This document shows, one piece after another, positions 1-8,400 of a DNA stretch of 49,280 nt. A model generated the notes under the pieces. That model saw only the letters and a program-made list of their open reading frames with translations, did no database searches and had not been told where the DNA came from. Both the position numbers and the translations under genes were made by a program. The first letter of the stretch is position 1. Every line of letters starts with the position of its first letter. The stretch spans positions 1 to 49,280 of the forward strand of contig MEWJ01000032.1 in assembly GCA_001773385.1 (NCBI GenBank), written 5' to 3'. Source of the stretch: a candidate division WWE3 bacterium RIFOXYD1_FULL_43_17. Its GTDB lineage: Bacteria; Patescibacteriota; WWE3; UBA101185; UBA10185.

Positions 1-190
1 ACCCTGCCGCAATATTCGAGTTATAGCGATTCAAAACCAATTTGGCAATGTAGTTATGTCCAAGGATGTTTATAGAGTAATTCTAGGTTAAAAATATTAA
101 AAATTCTAATTTCTATTCCTGTACCTAATAAATAGGTTGCTATGACAACAAAAACCTTGGCTGGCGGCGTGGAAATTAGTTGGAACCTTA

Positions 191-823
191 TTAATTAATA
201 ACTGATCCATAACCTTCATTCTTAAATAACGTTTTCAAAGATTGCATTATAATTTGATAGCTCAAAGACACTATTTTGTAATATGCTAACACCTTAAAAG
301 CGTCTGGATTAACCATGTCCTCTTTTTTCCCATTTACTCTACACAGGGCGTCTACATAAATTCTTACTGAATAAGAAAATACAGTATTTTCATCTAAATG
401 TTTTCTAATGACTTTAGAATCGCTATAAAATCTTCGATCTACAATAGACAAATCGTATGCGTCAAAAACTTTTTTAACAAACTCATTTTCGGATATTCCA
501 ACATCGCTTATAAATTGTGTGTTCCCACGGTCGGCTAGAAACGAGGATGTTACCGCAATTATCATGTTCTTAAATAAACCAAGACATGAAACATAATCGG
601 TAAACGCATCTTTAAATTCCTCGAAAAGTTTTAATTGATTTTTGTCCCGCGTAAGGCCGTCTAGTAATGACGCTATCGTGGAAGTGGCACCGGACATGAA
701 AAGCTCCTCAAAATTTGTAAATGCTTTTTCCGAATACCTCCTGACGATGTCCTCGTGCACTTGTCTAATTACCTTGTTCGTAACTTCAGACTTCTGAATA
801 TCTAAATCCAAAAGGTAGCTCAT
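191..823 (-). CDS. Hypothetical protein, 210 aa
   Basis: I do not recognise this family. The product is a soluble, probably all-helical protein with no signal peptide, membrane segment or cysteine cluster. The start at 823 is the first ATG of the frame and has no convincing Shine-Dalgarno; the upstream stretch is AT-rich (TAAAATAAAAAT), which would suit a leaderless or weakly initiated mRNA. It is transcribed divergently from the 102-aa gene at 927. It lies in the AT-rich left island near an AbiV-like gene and a rep-recombinase pair, so accessory or element-borne cargo is likely, but no function can be assigned. Confidence 0.6.
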   Translation of the reverse strand: MSYLLDLDIQKSEVTNKVIRQVHEDIVRRYSEKAFTNFEELFMSGATSTIASLLDGLTRDKNQLKLFEEFKDAFTDYVSCLGLFKNMIIAVTSSFLADRGNTQFISDVGISENEFVKKVFDAYDLSIVDRRFYSDSKVIRKHLDENTVFSYSVRIYVDALCRVNGKKEDMVNPDAFKVLAYYKIVSLSYQIIMQSLKTLFKNEGYGSVIN

Positions 824-897
824 ATTTTTATTTTACACCACAATTGTGACTGAGGGGCAATTTTGTAGCTTTTTAAAAAAGAAACAGGAGTTACTAG

Positions 898-923
898 TAT
901 AATACAAATATTTAGGAGGTGAT
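898..923 (+). promoter_or_regulatory. -10 box and perfect Shine-Dalgarno of the 102-aa gene
   Basis: TATAAT lies at 898-903 and AGGAGGTGAT at 914-923, four bases before ATG 927. The Shine-Dalgarno is a full complement of the usual 16S 3' end. No good -35 hexamer is visible 17 bp upstream (an A-run is there). The strong ribosome site fixes the start and contrasts with the neighbouring genes, which lack one. Confidence 0.6.
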
Positions 924-926
924 TTT

Positions 927-1235
927 ATGGATAAAGGATTAGAGTTTGAATACTGGATAAGTAATACGCTTCCGTGGCAGCTAAATTTAAGTCCTTCCAA
1001 ATCTTGTGGGGTAGAGCAAATATTTGGTGCTTTTGCTGACTATGTGCGCCCTATTGCAGGTAAAGCTCCAGAAGAATTTGAACAGTTTTTTAAGGTTTTA
1101 AAATCCAAGATTGAGGAAGTATATAAATTCAAGGCGCCGAAGGGGTATCGAGCCTATCCAATTACTATCGATGGTGACTTTGATAAATACCCAAATGGGG
1201 ATATAAGGTACAAGATACAGAAAAACAATTTTTAA
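927..1235 (+). CDS. Hypothetical protein, 102 aa
   Basis: Small soluble protein without a recognised family. It is rich in aromatic residues and has a lysine-rich middle (about residues 60-75) followed by a short polar C-terminus. The start is secured by a perfect AGGAGGTGAT site. It stands alone between two minus-strand genes, so it is probably monocistronic. The codon pattern is ordinary and the reading frame has a clear start context, so I consider it a real gene. Function unknown; small phage- or plasmid-encoded accessory proteins often look like this. Confidence 0.6.
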   Translation: MDKGLEFEYWISNTLPWQLNLSPSKSCGVEQIFGAFADYVRPIAGKAPEEFEQFFKVLKSKIEEVYKFKAPKGYRAYPITIDGDFDKYPNGDIRYKIQKNNF

Positions 1236-1280
1236 TTACCGCTAGTTAAAGATATGGATATGGGAATTAGTGGAAACATT

Positions 1281-1949
1281 CTAGTATGTGCTATCTGGGT
1301 CAATATCAAACTCACGGATTTTTTTAAGCCTCTTTATAGAAGATATGCTCTTGTTAGGCCACAAACTCTCTAGTTCTTGAGCAGCTTCAAGTGTTAATGA
1401 CTCATCAAGTTCTTCAGTATCGACCGAGTATATCCCTCTACGCACTCCTTCAATTAGCTCAATAACATAATCGTTAACTTTTGTTATCATAACAGCCGCA
1501 TCTACGCCTTTAATTGACATAATGGGATTTAGTATTTTTCCATTTAGTCTTTTTTTACCTTGTTTCTTGGTAAGTCCAACATAAGTAGCATTCTGTTTTT
1601 TTTCGTCATACTTTCCGGAATTAATATTCTCTGCAATTTTAAAATAGCGTTTTGTGAACTCGTCCTCCACCTTACTTGAAAATCTTATTTGCTTATCCTT
1701 GTGTGAATACAATAAATCAACAATCATTTTTTCATATTCTGGATTTATACCTTTTGGGTTATCGAACATTTGAAAAACTACATCTTCTAATAAGTTAGAT
1801 TTTCCTATTTCCTCTTGAGCTATTATCGATAACTGAAATGCTGTAGGAAAAGATTTGTTTTTATACATAAAAATAGAGTCTTTATGCAATCTTAAAGCAT
1901 TTAAAAATGACATCCCAGACATCTTTGACAATCTTTTTCTAATATTCAT
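1281..1949 (-). CDS. AbiV-family abortive infection protein
   Basis: Residues about 14-55 show the AbiV hallmark: an aliphatic helix followed by AFQLSIIAQEEIGKS, the AxxLxIxAxEEIGK signature of the AbiV family (related in fold to HEPN-like helical bundles). At 222 aa the length fits the family. Known AbiV proteins abort phage infection by shutting down host or phage translation; whether this one does so is inference from family membership. The C-terminal third is lysine-rich and has no known motif. It sits in the left island close to a rolling-circle rep and a serine recombinase, consistent with defence cargo on a mobile element. No Shine-Dalgarno is obvious before the ATG at 1949. Confidence 0.72.
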   Translation of the reverse strand: MNIRKRLSKMSGMSFLNALRLHKDSIFMYKNKSFPTAFQLSIIAQEEIGKSNLLEDVVFQMFDNPKGINPEYEKMIVDLLYSHKDKQIRFSSKVEDEFTKRYFKIAENINSGKYDEKKQNATYVGLTKKQGKKRLNGKILNPIMSIKGVDAAVMITKVNDYVIELIEGVRRGIYSVDTEELDESLTLEAAQELESLWPNKSISSIKRLKKIREFDIDPDSTY

Positions 1950-2077
1950 ATCTTTCGTTTGTGAACAAAAGAATTATAACACTCAATTCTGTGCTATAGG
2001 ACGCGACTGTTGGCGTAGTTAGAGATTATCTAAACAGACGATTAACGTGTAGTAGGGTACCCACCCATTTTCGTAAG

Positions 2078-2422
2078 TTATCTTAAGTATGATTGTATGC
2101 AGTTCTTTATAGTGGCTTGTCTGGTATTAGGATCTGCCGGGTCATGGTACGGTTTACCATCTGAAGCATCTATTATTGCCTGCTCTCTTGTGCATATACC
2201 TGTATAAGAACAGAACGAAAGAACATCTGATACGGCTTCATTAAATTCCGCAATTGCTTCATCTGTTTTCTCAACACAATATTTTTTAGCGTACTCATTT
2301 GTTTGGAACTGTTGGGCTTGGTGTGTTTTTTGAGGAGTATATATGACTAGATAATAGAAAAACGCTACTGCAAGAAGCAATGCCGATAAGGCGAGTAACA
2401 AAGGTACGATAGTATTTTTCAT
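2078..2422 (-). CDS. Small membrane-anchored protein, 114 aa
   Basis: The ORF track starts at 2443, but the ATG at 2422 is more likely because it puts the hydrophobic segment (IVPLLLALSALLLAVAFFYY) directly after a short charged start, as in a type II membrane anchor or uncleaved signal. The remaining about 80 residues would be extracytoplasmic and contain four cysteines (YCVEK, SFCSYTGICTRE, KNCIQ), enough for two disulfides. I recognise no family. It ends about 100 bp after the AbiV start and is transcribed in the same direction, away from rep. Confidence 0.55.
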   Translation of the reverse strand: MKNTIVPLLLALSALLLAVAFFYYLVIYTPQKTHQAQQFQTNEYAKKYCVEKTDEAIAEFNEAVSDVLSFCSYTGICTREQAIIDASDGKPYHDPADPNTRQATIKNCIQSYLR

Positions 2423-2560
2423 ACTTGGGTACGCTGTGAGCAATCTAAACTCTCATAACACATCTAGTATTATAGTAGTCCATTATCCTGTTACCAACAA
2501 CAGTAAAATATTCTACATTACAGAACTGTTACTTAAAAACAAAAATGCCGGTTTAATGGC

Positions 2561-2589
2561 TTGACATTTAGAACGATTAGAACTATGTT
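2561..2589 (+). promoter_or_regulatory. Sigma-70-like promoter for rep
   Basis: TTGACA (2561-2566) and TATGTT (2584-2589) are separated by exactly 17 bp. Transcription would start near 2596, leaving a leader of about 215 nt before rep. This is the best promoter in the 366-bp gap 2444-2809. Confidence 0.6.
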
Positions 2590-2594
2590 CAGTT

Positions 2595-2773
2595 CAACAA
2601 CAGAGATCCAAATTGTTGTTACTCCTAGCGTCCATTTTTAACTCAAGTGAATAAAGACTCTTTACGCGAAAAGGAGTTATTACGGCTTTTTTTCCACAAC
2701 AAATTCCAAATAAATCTTAATGATAGCGACTTACAAGAGTCGTACATCTCCCTTTTGTTTTTGGCGAAAGCCA
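2595..2773 (+). other. Structured rep leader with three hairpins
   Basis: Within the untranslated region upstream of rep I see AACAACA (2596-2602) facing TGTTGTT (2614-2620), CGACT-TACAAG-AGTCG (2727-2742) and TGGC-GAAA-GCCA (2762-2773, a GNRA tetraloop). An imperfect ACTCTTT/AAAAGGAGT stem followed by a T-run lies near 2650-2700. Such structure upstream of a rolling-circle rep can be copy-number control or part of the replication origin; I cannot tell which. Confidence 0.45.
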
Positions 2774-2809
2774 TAAGTAGATATTTAAGTTTAAAAGGAA
2801 ACCTAACTT

Positions 2810-3676
2810 ATGAAAAAAAGTTATAGAGTTGTTCCTCCTGAGGGCGGTAGCCCTCAGGATACTCGACTTGATAGTACCGTCTTAAATGGGACAAACCTTG
2901 GACCATTTTTGAGGCAAGTAGGAAAAAGGATAGAAAATATTAGATTCAGCAACGTTAAAATTGTAAAAAGTAATAATTATTACGAGATTCACGTACCCGA
3001 ACGTCCATTTCTTCTTGGTACACGGCAGCAAAGCTGTTCTCATGAAAAGGAATACAGTAGGTCCCAAGAATATAGAGCAAGAAGCGTAAAAAGAGCTAAA
3101 GACACAATTCGTAGGCTAGTAATAGGCAACTTTACTACAACGGCAAAATTTTTAACGCTAACATTTAATCAAGACCTTTGCGACTTTGATATTAACGATC
3201 TCTCAGCATGTAACAAAAGCATGAGTATTTTTTTTCATTTACTACGACGTTTGTATGGGAATTACAAATATGTTTCTGTAGCGGAGTTTCAGCAAAGAGG
3301 GGCAGTACACTATCATGTTCTAAATGATTTACCGTATATTGATAAAAATGTAATTTATAACTTCTGGGGTTTGGGTTTTATAGACATAAAGAAGTTACAC
3401 AGAATAGAAACAGCTGCTATGTATTTGCTTAAGTATCTGAGCAAGGGTTTGAATGATGAACGATATAAAAATAAAAGAATATATTCTGCTTCAAAAAATT
3501 TAATTAGGCCCGTTAATATTTACAACTCACGTGCTGAAGATATTAAAAGAATATTAGAACAAATGCGAGAACCGGACTTTAAATATGTGTTAAAAAGTAC
3601 GGAAAACGGAAATATATTTGTATCGGAATATATTTTAGGATATAACCTAGGAAACAATGAACCTAACAGACCATGA
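2810..3676 (+). CDS. Rolling-circle replication initiator (HUH endonuclease, double-Tyr type)
   Basis: Motif 1 is FLTLTFN (about residues 113-119). The metal-binding HUH motif is H167-Y-H169 in GAVHYHVL. The catalytic motif is Y205LLKY209LSK, the two-tyrosine YxxKYxxK form known from phiX174 gpA, microvirus VP4 and related phage/plasmid initiators. These enzymes nick one strand at the origin and stay covalently bound through tyrosine. At 288 aa the length is normal. The ATG at 2810 follows AAGGAAA and no other Met precedes the core. The gene overlaps the serine recombinase start by 20 bp, so both are probably cotranscribed. A 10-bp perfect hairpin lies in its 5' end and is a candidate nick site. 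Confidence 0.8.
   Translation: MKKSYRVVPPEGGSPQDTRLDSTVLNGTNLGPFLRQVGKRIENIRFSNVKIVKSNNYYEIHVPERPFLLGTRQQSCSHEKEYSRSQEYRARSVKRAKDTIRRLVIGNFTTTAKFLTLTFNQDLCDFDINDLSACNKSMSIFFHLLRRLYGNYKYVSVAEFQQRGAVHYHVLNDLPYIDKNVIYNFWGLGFIDIKKLHRIETAAMYLLKYLSKGLNDERYKNKRIYSASKNLIRPVNIYNSRAEDIKRILEQMREPDFKYVLKSTENGNIFVSEYILGYNLGNNEPNRP
2836..2859 (+). repeat. 10-bp perfect hairpin inside rep, candidate double-strand origin
   Basis: TCCTGAGGGC, loop GGTA, GCCCTCAGGA: a GC-rich stem of ten uninterrupted pairs in otherwise AT-rich DNA, at codons about 9-17 of rep. In phiX174-type systems the nick site lies inside the initiator gene, so an origin role is plausible (inference). Confidence 0.5.
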
Positions 3677-5180
3677 TCAGAAAAATAATAAATATGTGAT
3701 GTATTGTAGAAAATCTACTGATGAGTCTAATAAGCAAGTGCAGTCTTTAGCAACACAATGGCGAATGCTAACCGATTTCGTTAAAGATAACGACCTTGAT
3801 TGTTCGTATTTTTTCCAAGAAGCAAAAAGTGCCATGGACGAAAATAATAGACCTGATTTTAACAAGATGGTTGAGTTAATAACCGAAGGTAAGGTCGATT
3901 CAATACTAGTTTCGCACCTTGACCGACTTAGCAGGAACAGGGTTGAGATCGGCAGATTGATCCAGCTATACCAGAAGGGGAAACTTAGGGAAATTAGAAC
4001 TCCATACCGCAGATATAACACAAGCTACGACATATTCTCTATGGACTTTGAATTCATGGTTTCCGCTCAGTACTCGGATCGTTTATCCATGCGCGTAAAA
4101 GAAGGTAATCAATCTAAAGTATTAAAAGGCGAGTTTCCCGGTGTAGCAAAAATTGGTTATTTAAACAGAGATCGTAAGATTGTTCCGGATCCCCTGACTG
4201 CTCCGTTTATCAAGTATGCCTTCGAGATCTTCTCCCAAGGTGGTGTTAGTCTCCGCATTCTCTCCGAAACTCTCTACGATCGGGGCCTACGCACAAGAAA
4301 CGGTAAAAAATTGCACGTCTCGGGTGTGGAGAGAGTACTAAAAGCTCCCTTTTACGTCGGGAAGTTTTATTTCAACGGAGTTTTGTACAAAGGTTCGCAC
4401 ACACCACTTGTCTCCGAGGAATTGTTTTGCAAGGTACAAGAGATGTTTAAAGACAGATCTAAGCCTAGACCATCTTTTCATTTTGAAACGTTTCCGTATC
4501 GGGGGTATTTAAAGTGCGAAGTATGCGGTTGTGCAATAACGGCTACCCGAAAAAAGGACCACAATTACTATTTCTGCACGAACAGAAGAAACAGGTGTGA
4601 CCAACACAAAACATATATGAGGGAAGAATATATAGATGTCGTCATTAATAAGTTTTTCGAGCATATATCTTTCGATAAAGAGATGGCAGATAAATCCCTA
4701 GAAATATATGTTTCAAAATTACAGAGCGAAGTGAGTGTAGCAGAGGATAATGAAAAGAAGATTAAAAATCAGGTTAGTTTACTCACCGAAAAGAAAGAGA
4801 TACTTGTTGATTTACTCTTGAACAAAAACATAGATAAGAAATTATACGAAAGTAGAGCTTCTAAAATTGATACTGAGATTAAGGAACTAGAACGTGGATT
4901 GATAAGAAAAAATATTGAGAATGTAGAGTCCGTACGAAACTATGTTGGAACCATAAAAAATACCGGTATATCAATTAAAGAGATGCTAGAGTGTGGAGAT
5001 ACCGAGGTTAGAAAAGATCTGTTAAGTTCGCTATGTTGGAACCTTTCTATAAGGGATGGAGAAATAGCGTCAGTACAATATAAAATGCCTTGGAAACTAT
5101 TCGAAAATGTATCAAAATCTCGGGAAATTGATAAATGGCTGTTCATCGGGGAACAAGTTCGAACTGCTATTTTAGTGTAA
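3657..5180 (+). CDS. Large serine recombinase (integrase), element 1
   Basis: Domains in order: resolvase catalytic domain (about 10-150) with nucleophile S20 in YCRKSTD and the DRLSRN arginines; recombinase domain (about 165-270); zinc ribbon (CEVCGC ... YFC ... RC, about 283-315); a lysine/glutamate-rich coiled coil (about 345-440); and a C-terminal tail. At 507 aa this is the usual size for phage- or element-type large serine integrases that join attP and attB. The start overlaps rep by 20 bp. The last codons run through the palindrome AGTTCGAACT, resembling a tRNA T-loop, as in the second recombinase of the window, so the attachment site probably lies at this 3' end. It ends convergently with the 94-aa gene. 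Confidence 0.88.
   Translation: MNLTDHDQKNNKYVMYCRKSTDESNKQVQSLATQWRMLTDFVKDNDLDCSYFFQEAKSAMDENNRPDFNKMVELITEGKVDSILVSHLDRLSRNRVEIGRLIQLYQKGKLREIRTPYRRYNTSYDIFSMDFEFMVSAQYSDRLSMRVKEGNQSKVLKGEFPGVAKIGYLNRDRKIVPDPLTAPFIKYAFEIFSQGGVSLRILSETLYDRGLRTRNGKKLHVSGVERVLKAPFYVGKFYFNGVLYKGSHTPLVSEELFCKVQEMFKDRSKPRPSFHFETFPYRGYLKCEVCGCAITATRKKDHNYYFCTNRRNRCDQHKTYMREEYIDVVINKFFEHISFDKEMADKSLEIYVSKLQSEVSVAEDNEKKIKNQVSLLTEKKEILVDLLLNKNIDKKLYESRASKIDTEIKELERGLIRKNIENVESVRNYVGTIKNTGISIKEMLECGDTEVRKDLLSSLCWNLSIRDGEIASVQYKMPWKLFENVSKSREIDKWLFIGEQVRTAILV
5156..5165. other. Candidate attachment core AGTTCGAACT
   Basis: A perfect 10-bp palindrome containing TTCGAAC, the T-loop word, at the 3' end of recombinase 1. 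The upstream sequence AAATGGCTG parallels ATGGCTG before the TTCGAAC at the end of recombinase 2, where it encodes the tRNA-Gln 3' end. No tRNA can be folded here, so this would be an att half without its tRNA. Confidence 0.4.
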
Positions 5181-5209
5181 AACCACTTAGTACACTGTTT
5201 GAGGTTTTA
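5178..5209. terminator. Bidirectional terminator-like hairpin
   Basis: TAAAACC (5178-5184) pairs with GGTTTTA (5203-5209) between the convergent recombinase 1 and the 94-aa gene. The stem is AU-rich and there is no long U-tract, so efficiency is doubtful. Confidence 0.4.
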
Positions 5210-5471
5210 TATTGCAGTTAATTCGAATCCAGTCTAAGTCGTAGTCCCCCATTTCTTGTCTTTCTCCATCAATAACAAAATATTGGCGTAAGTTCACTGT
5301 TTTATCATCTTTAACACTTGGCATTTGGTTATCAATCCATGCATCTGGACACACTCTTTTTTTACCGGAAATTATAGATGTGTTGCGGGTTTTAAGAATT
5401 AGTAGAACAAAGGTCAGCGATACAACAACCAGGAGTATGCTAAATATGATTCTTTTTATAGGACTGCTCAC
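5187..5471 (-). CDS. Small membrane-anchored Cys protein coupled to the giant surface protein
   Basis: This 94-aa protein has an N-terminal membrane segment (about residues 8-27) and a short extracytoplasmic domain with RVCPDAWIDNQMP and a second cysteine near the end (INCNI), able to form one disulfide. It starts with GTG at 5471, overlapping the stop of the giant gene by four bases (GTGA), so translation is coupled and both products should be made together. That suggests a partner or accessory of the surface protein, an inference from the overlap. I recognise no named family. Confidence 0.65.
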   Translation of the reverse strand: MSSPIKRIIFSILLVVVSLTFVLLILKTRNTSIISGKKRVCPDAWIDNQMPSVKDDKTVNLRQYFVIDGERQEMGDYDLDWIRINCNIKPQTVY

Positions 5472-8400
5472 TTTCTTTTTCGTCTAAGAATAATTATGGT
5501 ACCAATACTTAAAACAACCAAGCTAGGAATGATATATCTCCAAATATTTGATTTACGAGTTTCTTCAACAACACTGGGATTATCTTTCTCTACATCTTCC
5601 AAACCTAGTACATTCTTTGTCTCATCACCTGATTCAAGAACCTCGTCAGTAGCCGCAAGAGTTGTGGGACTCTCGTAGGTATTGATAATGACCTTTTCCT
5701 GAGTTGATGGAATCTCTATTGATATTGTCTTCGTGTTGCTTCTGTTACCAGCCCCGTCCTCAGAAACTAGTTTGAAGTAATATGTTTTACCTTCTTTAAC
5801 ATCATTTACTGTCACATCTTCATCGTCCCTATCATTTTCTGCTATTCTTGAGTCGCTATTTTTGTCAAAGCTTTCACTGTATCCAAGATATACAAACACT
5901 TTGTCTATATCGCTGTCATTATTTTCCCAAGTTAATTTTATTGTTTTATCATCGCTGTCGTAGCCTACTCCAACGTTTTCAGGCCTATCTGGGGCTTCTG
6001 TATCTTCTTCTACGGCCTTTTTGGTTGTAAAGCTTAGCTCATCACCTACAACTTCAGGTGACCCATGCGAGACCGCTCTGTAATAATATGTTGTTTCGGC
6101 AGTTAATGGACTAATAGTTACATTATGACTAATTACCATAGGCGAACCATCCGTCTCAATAGTTGAATAAGCATAACCATAGTTTGGAGCTGTACCTAAA
6201 GTTGGATGTGACGCCGTATCATATATTACTCTACTAGTGCTCAGATGATCTGTCGTCCATGTAATTGTTATGCTGGTACTCTCAAGATTAGTAGAACTTT
6301 CCCCTGAAATAACTGGAGGAGGTAATACTGTAATATCTATGGTAGCTTCATTACTGTCATATTCTCCATCGTTTGTTTGGTATGTAAAACTATCGTTGCC
6401 TATATAACCCGTATCAGGTGTATATGTTACTTGATTTCCTGAGACCGTTGATAAGGAACCATTTGTTGGGTCAGAATTAATCGAATAGACAAGTGGATCA
6501 TTTTCAATGTCATTGCCTAATAGGGTTATCGATATCGCTGCCTCTTGAGTAGTTGAGTATGCATCAGCGCTCACGGTTGGTGCATCATTTACAGGATTAA
6601 TGGTTAGATTAACAAAACCCGTGTCTGTTAGAGTACCGTCTGACAGAGTGTATTCAAAACTTGCTGCTCCGTTATAGTTATTTACCGGAGTGAATATAAT
6701 ATTTGAACCGTCTATATAAACTGTACCGTGTGTTGGGGTTGAAACTCCGATAACAGAAAGTGTATCAAGATCAACGTCGGTATCGTTTGTAATTAAGTCA
6801 TTTTTAGCTAATATCAACTGCGTATCTTCGTCAAAAGATGCGTTATCTTGATTTGCTTCTGGAGCGTCATTCACCGAATTCACAGTAATATTTACAGTTA
6901 CGATATTGCTATCAGCCAGACCATCATTAACTTTGTATGTAAATGTATCAACCCCATTATAATTCGTATCCGGTGTATAAGTTAATTCATTTCCTGAAAT
7001 TGTTCCCAAAGTTCCATGATTTGCACCGGTTTCAACTGTATATGTAAGAGTGTTTGCTGGAATATCAGCATCGCTAGCATTTAAAATAATGCTTTTTGAA
7101 ACGTCTTCATTTGTTGATGTGTTTACATCTTGTGCAACTGGAGAGGTGTTAACTTCATTAACTGTAATCTCTATTTCCTCAGAATCAGTGTAAATTCCAT
7201 CAGTTACATTAACAGTAACATTATAAGTATTAGGTCCTTGTACCTCTGTAGGTGTAAAACTAAAATTGCCTGTATCAGATTCTATTGAAGCTCCTGTTGG
7301 TGCATTTGTTAGAGAAAGTTCAAGAGCATCGCTTGTATCAGAATCGTTTGCTGTAACCGTAAAGCTAAGTTCTGCTAACTCATCAATAGATTTATCGCCA
7401 ATTACATCAAGAGCTGGTAGATCATTTATAGCATTGATTGTGATAGTAACTGTACCTGTGTTACTTTCAAAATTACCATCGTCCACCTTGAATGTAAATG
7501 AATCGCCACCAAAGTAGTTTTCATTAGGAGTGTAAATGACTTGATTTCCGTAAGGTCCTCCAAGCGCTCCGTTAGATGTACTATCTATTATTGTATAAGA
7601 TAAACTATCACCCTCAATATCTGTACCTACTAAGTATATTGAAACTGAATTATCCTCGTCTGTAACAGCAGTACCATCATTAACAGAAGGCGCATCATTT
7701 ATAGGATTAACTGTTACTAAAACGGTAGTTGTATCTGTTAACGAACCGTCGGAAACAGTGTAATCAAAGCTTGCTGATCCAAAATAATTAGAAGTTGGAG
7801 TGAATATAACATTAGAGCCATCAATAGATACCAATCCGTTTACTGGGTTAGAAATTGAACTTAAAACTAATGAGATATCGTCAACATCAGTGTCATTTTC
7901 AATTAGAGTCTCTTTTGAAACGGACAAAGTATTATCTTCATCAACAGAAGCAGAGTCGGGATTTGCTACGGGGGCGTCATTGAAGGCGGTAACAGTTATA
8001 AATACAGTTGCGGTATTGCTATCCGTTTCGCCATCATTTGCTTTATAAGTAAAGGAATCGTCGCCGTAAAAATTTGCATTTGGTGTATAAGTAGCACTGT
8101 CATTCAAAATTGAAATCGTACCGTTAGATGGATCTGTTACCTTTGCATACGTAATGGATTGCGTAGGAATATCAGAATCTGTAGCATTAAGCGTTATAAT
8201 TTTTTCCAAATCTTCCGATGTTGCGGCATTAACATCGTTCACTAAAGGAGCTACATTTATCTCATTAACGGTTACAGTTATTATTTCAGTATCTATGCTT
8301 ACCCCATCCGTAACATTTACATCAAACGTGTATTCCTGAGGACCTTGTGACTCTGAAGGAGTAAAGCTGAAATAACCACTGTTAGTATCTATAGTGGCTC

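Noticed and set aside
2561-2810. CRISPR-like array in the gaps upstream of rep or in the iteron region
   Set aside because: Repeats are short (6-12 bp) and not regularly spaced with unique spacers; no cas gene is present.
5215-5250. AATTCGAATCC followed by TAGTCCCCC, resembling a tRNA 3' end on the plus strand
   Set aside because: It lies in the coding sequence of the 94-aa gene, is on the wrong strand for tRNA-Gln displacement and has no CCA or stem partner.
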